64,000 nt of DNA from Methylobacillus flagellatus KT. Its GTDB lineage: Bacteria > Pseudomonadota > Gammaproteobacteria > Burkholderiales > Methylophilaceae. The position numbers and the translations under genes are program-made. Positions 8,944-17,192 of this stretch are shown piece after piece. Within the stretch, counting starts at the first letter, position 1. Every line of letters begins with the position of its first letter. The notes under the pieces are model-generated. The model was given only the letters and a program-made list of their open reading frames with translations. It was not told where the DNA came from and made no database searches. The DNA lies in assembly GCF_000013705.1 (NCBI RefSeq), contig NC_007947.1, positions 1,550,001-1,614,000 of the forward strand. The letters are read 5' to 3'.

Positions 8944-9984
8944 TTACTCCAGGCTAAGCAAATATTCGACAAGGTTGCCAAGATCCTCTCCGGTGAGCAT
9001 CGTTGCCGGCATGTGGCTGCCGGGCTTGAAGCTCTGCGGGGTGAGTATCCACGCAGACAATGTGCCGGGCATGTTCTCCAGCGTGCCCGCCGCCAGCGTC
9101 TTGCGCGAGCCGATATGCGTCAGGTCCGGCGCGACGCTGGCAAGAGCGGTAGTACCGCGGATCGCATGGCACATGGCGCAGCTCGAGCGTAGGAATACCT
9201 GCCTGCCCTTGGTTTCATTCTCGGTGGCGGGCTCGCGTGCCGGCTGCGCCTGCCGCTGCAACCATGTCTCGAAATCCTCTTCCGGCACCGCATCCACGGT
9301 GAAGGCCATCTTGGCATGCTGCTTGCCGCAGAACTCGGTGCACTGACCGCGGTAGCTGCCGGGCTGGTCGGCCTGCACCCAGGTCAGGTTGCGCTTGCCC
9401 GGCACCATATCCGTCTTGCCGTTCAATTGCGGAATCCAGAAGCTATGGATGACGTCGCTGGCTTCGAGCGCAATGCGCACGGGTTTGCCAACCGGGATGC
9501 GGATCTCGTTGGCCGTCTTGGCGACATGGTTGCCTTCCGTATCGAGGTAGTCCACCTCCCACCACCATTGGTGGCCCGTGACCTTGATGGTCAAGGCATG
9601 CTCGGGCATCGGTGCGACGATTTCGCGGTTGACCGCGGCGCTGGAGATGACGAAGACCGTCAAGATCAGGGCCGGGATCACCACGCCCGAGATGAAAACC
9701 AGGTTGCGGCTTTGCGTAAAGGTAAGCGGGCGGGGTTCGGCATTATTCCTCGCCCTCAACAGAGCCACGGCGAGCATGGCCAGCACGATGAAGAGGATGA
9801 GACCGCCAACTGCCACCATGCCCCAAAACAAGTCCGCGACGACCTTCGCCAGCGGGCCTTCGGGCTGCAGGGCTGATTGGTTCGCATCGGCGGGTAAACA
9901 AATGCACATGAACCAGGTGCTTGCCCAGGCAGTGCCTGGCAGTACGGAAGTTCGGTGTGAAGATTGTTGCTGTGGCGGGCTCAT
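8944..9984 (-). CDS. ctaC: cytochrome c oxidase subunit II with fused cytochrome c domain
   Basis: The ATG at 9984 overlaps the upstream cytochrome c stop (ATGA) and gives 346 residues. After an N-terminal segment come two membrane spans, then the cupredoxin domain with GHQWWWEVDY and the CuA site CTEFCGKQHAKM. A C-terminal domain carries CAMCH haem-c binding and a later methionine-containing GSHMPAT, so this is the caa3-type fusion. It accepts electrons from the periplasmic donor and passes them through CuA to subunit I. Confidence 0.93.
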   Translation of the reverse strand: MSPPQQQSSHRTSVLPGTAWASTWFMCICLPADANQSALQPEGPLAKVVADLFWGMVAVGGLILFIVLAMLAVALLRARNNAEPRPLTFTQSRNLVFISGVVIPALILTVFVISSAAVNREIVAPMPEHALTIKVTGHQWWWEVDYLDTEGNHVAKTANEIRIPVGKPVRIALEASDVIHSFWIPQLNGKTDMVPGKRNLTWVQADQPGSYRGQCTEFCGKQHAKMAFTVDAVPEEDFETWLQRQAQPAREPATENETKGRQVFLRSSCAMCHAIRGTTALASVAPDLTHIGSRKTLAAGTLENMPGTLSAWILTPQSFKPGSHMPATMLTGEDLGNLVEYLLSLE

Positions 9985-10490
9985 GGCGTCTTGACCTCGC
10001 GCTTGTCGGACTCGGCCTGCTCCTGTAGTGGTCGGCTGCTGGCGCCAGCAGGCAGGTCCTTGGAGAGCCCGCCTAGGGAGCGGACATAGGCCACGATCTT
10101 CCAGACCTCCTGCTCGGGGATCTTGCCATGAAACGCCGGCATGCCGTTGGGGCGGCCTTCCATGATGGAGGCAAAGATCTGCGCTGGCTCGCTGCCGTAG
10201 ATCCACTGCTTGTCCATGAGCGGCGGCCCCATGCCGCCACCGCCGTGGGCGTGACAGCCAGTGCAGTTAAACCAGCTGTAAAGCCGTTTCCCCTCGTTGA
10301 TGGCATGGCGGTTGTCCATGTAGGGATGTTGTGTGATGGTCGCATCCTCGGTCCCGGGGCCAAATTCCGTCATCCGGGCAGCAGGAGGCGAGGGCGGGTT
10401 GTCGGCATTGCGCAGGGCGGCCTGGTCTTCGCAGCCGCTCAGCATCAGTACAGCGAGCATGGCCACCGTTTTGTTATAGGGAAAACACAT
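9981..10490 (-). CDS. cytochrome c lipoprotein, likely electron acceptor of the PQQ dehydrogenase
   Basis: Starts at 10490 with a GGGAGG site upstream and overlaps the dehydrogenase end by 17 bases. The 169-residue product has a lipobox (MLSGC) after a short hydrophobic leader and a single haem-c motif CTGCH, with a later methionine in NGMPAF as likely axial ligand. Its position between the PQQ dehydrogenase and the oxidase subunit II suggests that it carries electrons between the two. It is a class I cytochrome c. Confidence 0.88.
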   Translation of the reverse strand: MCFPYNKTVAMLAVLMLSGCEDQAALRNADNPPSPPAARMTEFGPGTEDATITQHPYMDNRHAINEGKRLYSWFNCTGCHAHGGGGMGPPLMDKQWIYGSEPAQIFASIMEGRPNGMPAFHGKIPEQEVWKIVAYVRSLGGLSKDLPAGASSRPLQEQAESDKREVKTP

Positions 10491-12324
10491 ACAATTGCCC
10501 TCCCTTGTCAGTATGTTGCGGCAAATCCTTCATGGCATTGACGAAGCCCAGGGCCGCAGTGCCGTCGCGCGCATCCAGCCCACCGGAAACGATGGCGCCT
10601 GACCAGCCACCTACACCAGAAAATATGGCGACGTACTGCTTGCCGTCTTTATCCTGGAAAGTCACCGGCTGTCCAACGATGCCGGAACCTACGCGATATT
10701 TCCACAGCAGCTCACCGGTCTTGGCATCCAATGCCTTGAACCAGCGGTCCATGGTGCCGTAGAACACAATGTCTCCCGCAGTCGCCACTGTACCGCTCCA
10801 GACCGGGAATTCCTCCTTGATGCTCCAGACCTTGCTACCCGCGACCGGGTCCCAGGCCGTATAGGCGCCACGGTGCCCCCCAGGCCCGGCAAACATCTTC
10901 ACATCGGAGCCAACGTAGGGTGTCCCGGCGATATAGTTGGCCTGCGTACCGTGCATATCCATGCACAGATTGTTATGTGGCATATAGATGAGCCCGGTTC
11001 TGGGGGAATAGGCGGACGGCTGCCAATCCTTGCCGCCAGGGGCCGCAGGGCAGATGTTGTGCACCGTGCGGTTGGTCCCGGGCTGCTTATCTTTCACCTT
11101 GCGCATCTGACCGGTCTTGAGGTCGACCCCATCTGTGACATTGACTGGCACGTAGGTGTTGGCGGACAAGACCTCGCCACTGGTGCGGTCCATTACGTAG
11201 ACATGACCGTTGCGCTCCGGCCTGACCAATACCTTGCGCTGCTCACCGTTGAAGGGCATGTCAATCAGCAGGCTTTCGTTGACGCCGTCGTAGTCATAGA
11301 GATCGTGCGGTTCAATCTGGTAGGCCCAGATCGCGCTGCCATCGTCCGGGCGGCGCGCGAATACCGTCAAAGTCCACTTATTGTCCCCGGGTCGGAAGTC
11401 TGGGTTCCAGGGTCCGGGATTGCCTGTGCCGTAATAGACCAGGTCCAGCTCCGGGTCATAGGAAAGCCAGCCCCATACCGTGCCGCCACCGATTTTCCAC
11501 ATTTCTGGCGGCCAGCTACTGGCTCCGAGGTCCTTGCCTTGATCCTGCGCATAAAACGGCCTGAACTCCTCGCCGATCAATACATCCTTGTCCGGGCCGG
11601 TGCTGTACGCGGTCCAGAGCAGTTCGCCAGTCTCGGTGTCCAGTGCCTTCAACCAGCCGCGCACGCCCATCTCGCCGCCGCTGTTGCCAACCAGCATTTT
11701 CCCCTTGACCACCAACGGCGCCATTGTCATCGTCTCTCCGCGCTGGAGATCGCCCACCTTGGTTTTCCATAGCTCCTTGCCCGTGTCTGCCTCCAGTGCA
11801 ATGGCATGGTTATCCAGCGTATTGAAGAACAATTTGCCATTCACATGCACCAAGCCGCGGTTCACCACATCGCAGCAGGCCATGCCTTGCGATTCCTGAT
11901 GCGTATCAGGTTTGTATTCCCATTTTTTGCTGCCATCCAATGCCAGTGCATACACGGTATTCGGGTAAGGCGTGACCACATACAAAGTATCGTCAACAAA
12001 CACGGGGGCCGCCTCGTGCCCGGGGGTAAGGCCGGTCGAAAATGTCCAGGCAAGCTTCAAATCCTTCACGTTATCGCGATTGATTTGAGAGAGGCCGCTA
12101 TAGCGCGTGCTGGCATAATTTTTTGCCGGCATGGTCCATTGGCCATCCTCATCGGCTTCCAGCCAGGTAGGGGGGGAAGAATTGTTATGTGGATAATTGC
12201 CCTGGGCAACTGAAGGTGGCGATGAATCAGGGTTGGGGGGCGCGCTATCCTGACTACAGGCAGCTGTGAGAAAACCGATCAACAACAATATTGAGTAAAG
12301 GAAAAAATCTTTGTATTGATGCAC
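10474..12324 (-). CDS. PQQ-dependent alcohol dehydrogenase lipoprotein with lanthanide-type active site
   Basis: I place the start at the GTG at 12324, which has AAAGGAA upstream and gives a clean lipoprotein leader with a lipobox ending FLTAAC; a TTG at 12369 is the alternative. The 616-residue body is an eight-bladed quinoprotein propeller. Visible features are the adjacent cysteine pair (MACCDV), RGETMTM (metal-ligand Glu), GTGNPGPWNP (ligand Asn) and HDLYDYDGVNE. The last has a catalytic Asp followed two residues later by a second Asp, the signature of lanthanide-dependent XoxF and ExaF-type enzymes, where calcium enzymes have Ala or another residue. Substrate (methanol or longer alcohol) is not decided by sequence. 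Confidence 0.9.
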   Translation of the reverse strand: MHQYKDFFLYSILLLIGFLTAACSQDSAPPNPDSSPPSVAQGNYPHNNSSPPTWLEADEDGQWTMPAKNYASTRYSGLSQINRDNVKDLKLAWTFSTGLTPGHEAAPVFVDDTLYVVTPYPNTVYALALDGSKKWEYKPDTHQESQGMACCDVVNRGLVHVNGKLFFNTLDNHAIALEADTGKELWKTKVGDLQRGETMTMAPLVVKGKMLVGNSGGEMGVRGWLKALDTETGELLWTAYSTGPDKDVLIGEEFRPFYAQDQGKDLGASSWPPEMWKIGGGTVWGWLSYDPELDLVYYGTGNPGPWNPDFRPGDNKWTLTVFARRPDDGSAIWAYQIEPHDLYDYDGVNESLLIDMPFNGEQRKVLVRPERNGHVYVMDRTSGEVLSANTYVPVNVTDGVDLKTGQMRKVKDKQPGTNRTVHNICPAAPGGKDWQPSAYSPRTGLIYMPHNNLCMDMHGTQANYIAGTPYVGSDVKMFAGPGGHRGAYTAWDPVAGSKVWSIKEEFPVWSGTVATAGDIVFYGTMDRWFKALDAKTGELLWKYRVGSGIVGQPVTFQDKDGKQYVAIFSGVGGWSGAIVSGGLDARDGTAALGFVNAMKDLPQHTDKGGQLYVFSL

Positions 12325-12663
12325 GCGATAATTCCTTTCAGCAGTGTTATCAGGAAACAGGAAATGCAATCTAAAACGTGGTTTTCTCCTATTGGTAGGA
12401 ATTCCATTGGGTAAGTTTCACAAAATATTTCATAAAAATATCCAATGTAATTTCATGTAAATTTTTCCGTATAACTCAAGTCAATGCTAATGCATTGTGT
12501 AGTATTAACTTTCTTCATTTGCCAAAATTTTTTGTAATACTCTCTGACAGAAAAATTAGAATAATCCGATTGATATCCACGACTCATCTCAGGCGGAATG
12601 AATAATCTTGGGCAGGGAAGGGCAGGCTGTCATTCGCTCTCAATATAACCTTGGAGGAATCGA
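12325..12663. promoter_or_regulatory. divergent AT-rich intergenic region upstream of the PQQ dehydrogenase and mscS
   Basis: This 339-base stretch is AT-rich and separates the leftward respiratory operon from the rightward mscS gene, so it should carry both promoters. Two overlapping GGGNAGGG octamers lie at 12610-12622 and read towards the dif site to the right, as FtsK-orienting KOPS would. No gene is visible. Confidence 0.4.
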
Positions 12664-13731
12664 ATGCAGGATTTTTTGGAAATCAATACCTTTATTGGGC
12701 TGTCATTATTACAATGGCTTACATTAATAATCGTTGCAATATCTTCCTACTTTTTTCTCAGCTACCTTTGCTCGATTGCAATCAAGAAATTATCAGTCGA
12801 TGTCAGTGGAACGGAAAACAGATTTAATCATGCACTGGCGGAAGTGCTGCGCAGTACCCAGAAAATCACCTTGGCATTATTTGCGCTACTGATTGCTCTG
12901 CAGTTTCTTGATCTTTCTGAAAAATGGGAACACCGCCTGAGCCACTTGACCTTCTTCGTGATTGGCATCCAGCTTGCACTCTGGGTGAGTAAGAGCATTA
13001 CCATCTGGTCCAATATGCAATTGCTGGAAAAGGATGAGCAAGCGCCTAATCCCGTCATCACCTCAATGCTCAGCTGGATACTGAAAGTTGCCATCTGGTC
13101 CATCGTCCTGCTGGCGATTCTTTCCAATGTCGGCATCAATATCACCGCATTCATCGCCAGTCTGGGTGTGGGGGGCGTTGCAGTCGCCCTGGCGGTTCAG
13201 AATATTCTGAGCGACCTGTTTGCCTCCCTGGCGATTGGCTTGGATAAACCATTCGTCATCGGTGACTTTGTTGTTTTCGGCGAAGTAGCTGGCAGCATCG
13301 AGAGAATAGGGCTGAAGACCACGCATATCAGAAGCATCAGCGGCGAGCAAATCGTATGCAGCAATACGGAGCTTCTCAAAAATACCATCCATAACTATAA
13401 GCGCATGTCAGAACGCAGGGTGGAGTTCAAATTTGGTGTCACATACGATACCCCTCCAGCCATCCTTGCCAAGATCCCCGGCATTGTAAAATCTGCAATA
13501 GAAAAATCTGAACATACGAGATTTGATCGAGCACACTTGAAAGGTTTTGGCTCCAGTTCATTGGATTTTGAAGTCATCTATTTTGTCGACTCCAGCGATT
13601 TCAATTTATACATGGACATACAACAAGAAATTAACTTAGACCTGATTAAAGAATTTAATAAACTGAACATTAGCTTCGCCTTGCCCACGACAAATATGCA
13701 CATTCGGACACTGGAAGCTGTAGCGGCATGA
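12664..13731 (+). CDS. MscS-family mechanosensitive channel
   Basis: The ATG at 12664 has GGAGG upstream and gives 355 residues. There are four or so N-terminal membrane spans, then the conserved pore helix region (FIASLGVGGVAVALAVQNIL), followed by GDFVVFGEVAG and the beta domain that begins MscS cytoplasmic parts. It is expected to sit in the inner membrane and open under osmotic downshock. It is somewhat longer than E. coli MscS owing to an extra N-terminal span. Confidence 0.92.
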   Translation: MQDFLEINTFIGLSLLQWLTLIIVAISSYFFLSYLCSIAIKKLSVDVSGTENRFNHALAEVLRSTQKITLALFALLIALQFLDLSEKWEHRLSHLTFFVIGIQLALWVSKSITIWSNMQLLEKDEQAPNPVITSMLSWILKVAIWSIVLLAILSNVGINITAFIASLGVGGVAVALAVQNILSDLFASLAIGLDKPFVIGDFVVFGEVAGSIERIGLKTTHIRSISGEQIVCSNTELLKNTIHNYKRMSERRVEFKFGVTYDTPPAILAKIPGIVKSAIEKSEHTRFDRAHLKGFGSSSLDFEVIYFVDSSDFNLYMDIQQEINLDLIKEFNKLNISFALPTTNMHIRTLEAVAA

Positions 13732-14004
13732 TATGGAAACTCTGTTTCGAATCATTTTCAGTCGCGCGCTTTGATCGTGGTTGACAAAGTCAAAATATCG
13801 AAAGACCAGCAACTATGACTCAATCTTAATGGAGTACTCCTAAAAACGATGCTGACGGAATTTCCGGCGCTATGTGGCGTTTTCGGTATGAATTGATACT
13901 TATCAATGGTTGCCAGAAAACGTTGGGTGGATGTCAGGTTTTCCTATTTAAAAATCAGCTAATGCTTATCTTGTATTAGATTTAAAAGCATAAAATCACC
14001 GACT

Positions 14005-14250
14005 ATGTCGATATTTGAGCTTTTAATGGTACAAGTGGCTATTGGGGTGATACTCTGTGTTGTACTCAGACAATCCGCTTTCAAAGCGACAGAGCTTGAT
14101 CTTCTCATGGCGCGCCTGATTGCGGCCTGCGATGGCGACACGGAAAAAGCTTGGCTTTTGATTGATGATGAACGCAAATTGGATTCGTGCAGTATGACGA
14201 TCGATGCCGTTAGAAGTGTGCTAAATCGTATTGAGAAATCCAAACGCTAA
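14005..14250 (+). CDS. hypothetical small membrane-anchored protein
   Basis: Eighty-one residues with an N-terminal hydrophobic helix (residues 3-22) and a hydrophilic, helical tail. The start ATG has no good ribosome site, but codon use and amino-acid composition favour this strand over the opposite frame. About 270 bases before it (13732-14004) hold no gene that I can support. Function unknown. Confidence 0.5.
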   Translation: MSIFELLMVQVAIGVILCVVLRQSAFKATELDLLMARLIAACDGDTEKAWLLIDDERKLDSCSMTIDAVRSVLNRIEKSKR

Positions 14251-14433
14251 CTGCCGAAGTCTAGGGCTGCCTGAGGCCATCATATAGACCAGCACCATTA
14301 TCCAACGCGCCAAGGCGTTTTGACGAGAGCTGACTCCTCAACCTCTGCCACAAGTATTTCTCGCCTGGTAGATAAAAGGTGTTAAGGTGTATTTCGCCTA
14401 CGGAAAATCCGCAAAGCGTAACTTAGGAAATTC

Positions 14434-14535
14434 ATGAATTTCAATAACGGTTACGGGGCATCAGGCCTTATTGTGCTGATGATTATTGTCGTCTCACTGA
14501 GTTGGATAGCTGCAAAAATACTAAACTATCTATAG
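14434..14535 (+). CDS. 33-residue single-span membrane protein
   Basis: The open frame starts at ATG 14434 with AGGA eight bases upstream, and reads MNFNNGYGASGLIVLMIIVV, then SLSWIAAKILNYL to a stop at 14533. It is one hydrophobic helix with a polar N-terminus. A strong terminator begins 10 bases after the stop. Many bacterial proteins of this size modulate larger membrane complexes; no partner can be named here. Confidence 0.55.
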   Translation: MNFNNGYGASGLIVLMIIVVSLSWIAAKILNYL

Positions 14536-14545
14536 CAGGTAATAC

Positions 14546-14572
14546 AAAAAAGCCCTGATCAGGGCTTTTTTT
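14546..14572 (+). terminator. Rho-independent terminator
   Basis: AAAAAAGCCCTGAT pairs with its complement ATCAGGGCTTTTTT to give a perfect stem followed by a T run. It ends the transcript of the 33-residue protein and lies about 70 bases left of the prophage boundary. Confidence 0.85.
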
Positions 14573-14639
14573 GTTGTGTGAGTGCCTAAGTGCCTCCTAT
14601 TTAGCTTTCAATCAAGAAAAAGATTTTAGTTAGCTTTAC

Positions 14640-14667
14640 ACTTCGCATAATGTATATTATGTAAAAT
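14640..14667 (+). other. left dif/att site of the prophage (XerC/XerD target)
   Basis: The arms are ACTTCGCATAA (XerC side), centre TGTATA, and TTATGTAAAAT (XerD side). The XerC arm and centre closely match E. coli dif. The XerD arm differs by one base from the right-hand site. This fits a hybrid site whose left half is chromosomal and whose right half came from the phage. Confidence 0.85.
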
Positions 14668-14983
14668 TGACGGACAAATTTTTATGGTCCGTTCTGTAGA
14701 TCAATTCGAGACTCTTCTGAGGATTCGGGTTAGCCAAGACCTGTTCCAGACGCCTGCCGCTAACGACACTCAGTTCACAGTAATACCTGCATATCGCATT
14801 CACTAGTTCTTGGTCATATCCCATTTCTACTAAACGCAGCTTTTCCTTCAGCACATATCTATAATATCGACGCCGTTTAACCCTGGAATGACGTTCAACA
14901 CGAATCACCCAATATAACTGTTTCAATTTATCTGCCCATAAAGGCACATCAACATAATGGAATTGCTTAGACTGGTAACTCAT
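14657..14983 (-). CDS. hypothetical prophage-end protein, has a decayed homologue outside the prophage
   Basis: A 108-residue basic protein with an arginine-rich stretch (VKRRRYYRYVLKEKLRL) followed by CRYYCELSVVSGRRLEQVL. Its stop codon lies within the XerD arm of the left dif site. A homologous but start-less frame lies at 23659-23913, in the same position relative to the right dif site, and sequence upstream of both copies is also similar. I do not recognise the family. It may bind DNA, judging by charge. Confidence 0.65.
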   Translation of the reverse strand: MSYQSKQFHYVDVPLWADKLKQLYWVIRVERHSRVKRRRYYRYVLKEKLRLVEMGYDQELVNAICRYYCELSVVSGRRLEQVLANPNPQKSLELIYRTDHKNLSVNFT

Positions 14984-15057
14984 TTCTACGAGCGATTTTT
15001 TTCTTGTTACCTATATCTTACCCTTAACCGGCGATTTTAAACGCGTTCTGCAAATAT

Positions 15058-15085
15058 GAAAAAACCCCGCAATTGCAGGGTTTGT
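15058..15085 (-). terminator. terminator of the toxin-antitoxin unit
   Basis: On the minus strand AAACCCTGCAATTGCGGGGTTT forms a hairpin followed by a T run, directly after the toxin stop codon at 15094. The motif is palindromic in the centre (GCAATTGC). Confidence 0.75.
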
Positions 15086-15093
15086 GAAATTAA

Positions 15094-15405
15094 CTACTTT
15101 TTACCGTAGGTTGCATCGTGATCAGGCTCAATGGTAAGAAATCTTAAATACTCACCTTGCCTAATGGCCGTTGCTCTACGTGCCTGAGTGATACGAAGAG
15201 AATATATAGCATCAATTCCTTGAGGTGGTTTGATACTAATAATCTTTTCCCATTTCAAGCCTTGATCTCTATATAACTGATCCCAATCAAGCTTGGAAAG
15301 CTTTTCAAGTGTATTGATCACTCGATTGCGTTCAGTTTTGTCGAGACCAAATAAGTTTTGTTGGAATACTTCGTTATTAATATCCAGTTTAACTCTTATG
15401 CTCAT
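15094..15405 (-). CDS. RelE/ParE-superfamily toxin
   Basis: The ATG at 15405 overlaps the antitoxin by 17 bases and gives 103 residues. The C-terminal half (IYSLRITQARRATAIRQG, then FLTIEPDHDATYGKK) is typical of RelE-fold mRNA interferases with a terminal HDxxY. It is expected to cleave ribosome-bound mRNA unless bound by the antitoxin. It sits at the left end of an inovirus prophage, downstream of the replication gene, as cargo. Confidence 0.8.
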   Translation of the reverse strand: MSIRVKLDINNEVFQQNLFGLDKTERNRVINTLEKLSKLDWDQLYRDQGLKWEKIISIKPPQGIDAIYSLRITQARRATAIRQGEYLRFLTIEPDHDATYGKK

Positions 15406-15682
15406 CGGAATTGATCTTTCTTGATAACGCATCAAGATCATTGATTTCCTCAGGTTTGGTGCTTAAAGCAATGTCTAAAGCACGATCCAAATCTCTCTTT
15501 GCACCTGCTTCATGTAGCCATAGTTCGTTATCAGGAATGATACGTGCTGTACGTATAAGCCAGACACCTGGCTCGCGCTCCTCAACTAAAACTTGCCTAC
15601 CAGCGAATTCCTTGCCTAATGAGATCTGTCCGTTAGAACCAATCATTTTGACGCTGGATTTAGAAATATCTTGCGTATTCAT
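15389..15682 (-). CDS. AbrB/MazE-like antitoxin of the toxin-antitoxin pair
   Basis: Ninety-seven residues starting at ATG 15682 with a GAGGAGG site upstream. The N-terminal half (SSVKMIGSNGQISLGKEFAG) looks like a swapped-hairpin AbrB DNA-binding domain, and the C-terminal half is acidic and probably wraps the toxin. Antitoxins of this kind repress their own operon. An 18-bp tandem repeat lies in the leader just upstream. Confidence 0.75.
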   Translation of the reverse strand: MNTQDISKSSVKMIGSNGQISLGKEFAGRQVLVEEREPGVWLIRTARIIPDNELWLHEAGAKRDLDRALDIALSTKPEEINDLDALSRKINSDEHKS

Positions 15683-15710
15683 GAATTTTTCTCACCTCCT
15701 CAGAGGTCAT

Positions 15711-15769
15711 GTGTATGTTTGCGTGTATGTGTATGTTTGCGTGTATGTGTATGTTTGCGTGTATGTGTA
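15711..15769. repeat. 18-bp tandem repeat, 3.3 copies, in the toxin-antitoxin leader
   Basis: Unit GTGTATGTTTGCGTGTAT is repeated at 15711, 15729 and 15747, with a partial fourth copy. It lies between the antitoxin ribosome site and the likely promoter, so copy number would change leader length. The copies are identical, which suggests recent slippage. Confidence 0.9.
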
Positions 15770-15812
15770 CCTAATTTGGTGCCGCACAAATTAACTATAG
15801 CACTATTTTCGT

Positions 15813-16685
15813 CTATTCAGCAAGATCAAAACTATTTGAGAATGAAAGTCTCAGATTCCTGGCTCCTGATAGCCATAACAACGTTCTATCTCGGCTTTGC
15901 ATAATTTGCGCTGGGAAGTCTTCCAGGCCGTGCAACATGGCGATGTCAAAGGCATCTTTGATCATTTCAGTAATATTTTGGGAACCCAGCCAATGCTGAA
16001 CGACTTCAGGTTTTGGAGCGCCCTTACTAGCCCAATAGCGTTTTGATGAATGCTCGAGCATGTTGAAGGATTTATCCAGGTACTTTGTCAGGTAACTGGC
16101 GAGCTTGGCGCTTTTCCATGTGCCTTTAGGTTGCCCAAACCGCTTTCTAGGGCCAACGACATCGACTTGCCCCATGACATCTTTACCAGTAGCACCCAAG
16201 CAGCCGAGAACCTTGTACCAGCAGGTACGCATGTATTTGATGTCCTGGCGACCTTGCACGGCCAAGTGCAAATGCCAAGCACCACGTTCTTGTTGTTCTC
16301 TTGCCGCAACGTATTTCCAGTCTGGATACCTGGCGAGCATGAGACGGCGGAATTGGTCAAAATCGCGCTTGAGCTGCTCGGTGTCTTGCATGTTGTCTCG
16401 ATAGGTCAACGTCACCAAGTGATCAGCCTTGAGACGATGGACTAGCCATCTGATGCTTTGCTTTGCTCGACGGATGGCGCGGAGCTTGTTTTCTTCGTCT
16501 TTACGCGCCCTTTCTTCCTCAGGCAGCTCTACCTTGGAAGGCGCTTTCTTGAGGCCGTGAGAGCGACTACGCGCCAGCTCCAGCATATGATTTACGGGTT
16601 TTACTGTTACTTCAATGACTTCTGGGAATTTCCGGACGGTCATTTTGAAGCTTGCATCAATTCCGTGTGCTACACTATTCAACAT
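15813..16685 (-). CDS. HUH-family rolling-circle replication initiator of the prophage
   Basis: A 290-residue protein from ATG 16685. It carries the HUH motif as GAWHLHLAV (residues 135-143) and, further on, SYLTKYLDKS, whose tyrosines at about 198 and 202 are the candidates for the nicking residue. Such proteins nick the plus-strand origin and stay covalently bound during rolling-circle replication. In this phage the gene is downstream of the secretin and separated from it by a hairpin-rich, origin-like region. Confidence 0.85.
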   Translation of the reverse strand: MLNSVAHGIDASFKMTVRKFPEVIEVTVKPVNHMLELARSRSHGLKKAPSKVELPEEERARKDEENKLRAIRRAKQSIRWLVHRLKADHLVTLTYRDNMQDTEQLKRDFDQFRRLMLARYPDWKYVAAREQQERGAWHLHLAVQGRQDIKYMRTCWYKVLGCLGATGKDVMGQVDVVGPRKRFGQPKGTWKSAKLASYLTKYLDKSFNMLEHSSKRYWASKGAPKPEVVQHWLGSQNITEMIKDAFDIAMLHGLEDFPAQIMQSRDRTLLWLSGARNLRLSFSNSFDLAE

Positions 16686-16719
16686 GTCGCATGAGTTCCT
16701 TCAAGATGGTCATGTGGCA

Positions 16720-16757
16720 GGGCTAGGACGGGTGCAACCGACTAGCCCATTTTTTTA
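16720..16757 (+). terminator. hairpin with T run, rightward terminator or origin hairpin
   Basis: GGGCTAG at 16720 pairs with CTAGCCC at 16742, followed by a run of seven T. It faces right, just before the replication gene start on the other strand. It could terminate rightward transcription entering the replication gene, or be part of the phage origin. Confidence 0.5.
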
Positions 16758-17145
16758 TCTACTACTTCCCTACTCTGTTTTATATGCCCTATTCCTCGGG
16801 CGTTTTCCTCTTCATTTACGTTATGTGTCCGTAAGATGAATCTAGGCGCGCTGCCGCGCGCTATCGCGTGCGGTCAGCGCACCTTAATTTCATGCGACGA
16901 CAGCAAGCCTTGTAATAGCCGGGGCTTTGCCGCCCCGGACCCTGCAAGAGGTTAAAGCGAACGTGTTCGCTAGCGCTCATTTCTATTGAGGTGCTGGAAC
17001 TACATATGAGCAATAGCATCAAGACCGCTCCTTAAACGGCATCCTTCCCATTCAAAATTCAGAATGGGCCCCTTCCATTTACCGCGCCGCTTCGCGGTTT
17101 CAGTCTTGACCCTATCACTCATATCCAGCAGTCGGCAGGTATGCC

Positions 17146-17173
17146 GTATGTGACGCAAAAACACGTCACATAC
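17146..17173. repeat. 10-bp perfect inverted repeat
   Basis: GTATGTGACG and CGTCACATAC flank an eight-base A-rich loop. It lies 20 bases upstream of the rightward small gene at 17193 and at the edge of the origin-like region. A replication or regulatory hairpin is likely; the motif is too short of T to be a terminator. Confidence 0.6.
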
Positions 17174-17192
17174 AGCACACCTGGAGCGCACA

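Larger units (their letters stand above)
16686..17192. other. inovirus intergenic region, candidate replication origin and packaging signal
   Basis: About 500 bases without a large gene, between the replication gene and the secretin. Inverted repeats are dense: GGGCTAG/CTAGCCC at 16720-16748, CCGGGGC/GCCCCGG at 16919-16938, GCGAAC/GTTCGC at 16957-16970 and GTATGTGACG/CGTCACATAC at 17146-17173. Filamentous phage intergenic regions hold plus and minus origins and the packaging hairpin in this form. The nick site cannot be named by eye. Confidence 0.6.

Noticed and set aside
13959..14243. 94-codon frame on the minus strand
   Set aside because: Opposes the more protein-like frame at 14005; serine-rich composition typical of a shadow, no ribosome site.
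14251..14433. Possible riboswitch before the 33-residue protein
   Set aside because: Short hairpins are present, but no known aptamer pattern could be matched by eye.
15711..15769. Tandem repeat considered as a CRISPR array
   Set aside because: Copies are contiguous with no spacers, and the unit is only 18 bp; no cas genes.
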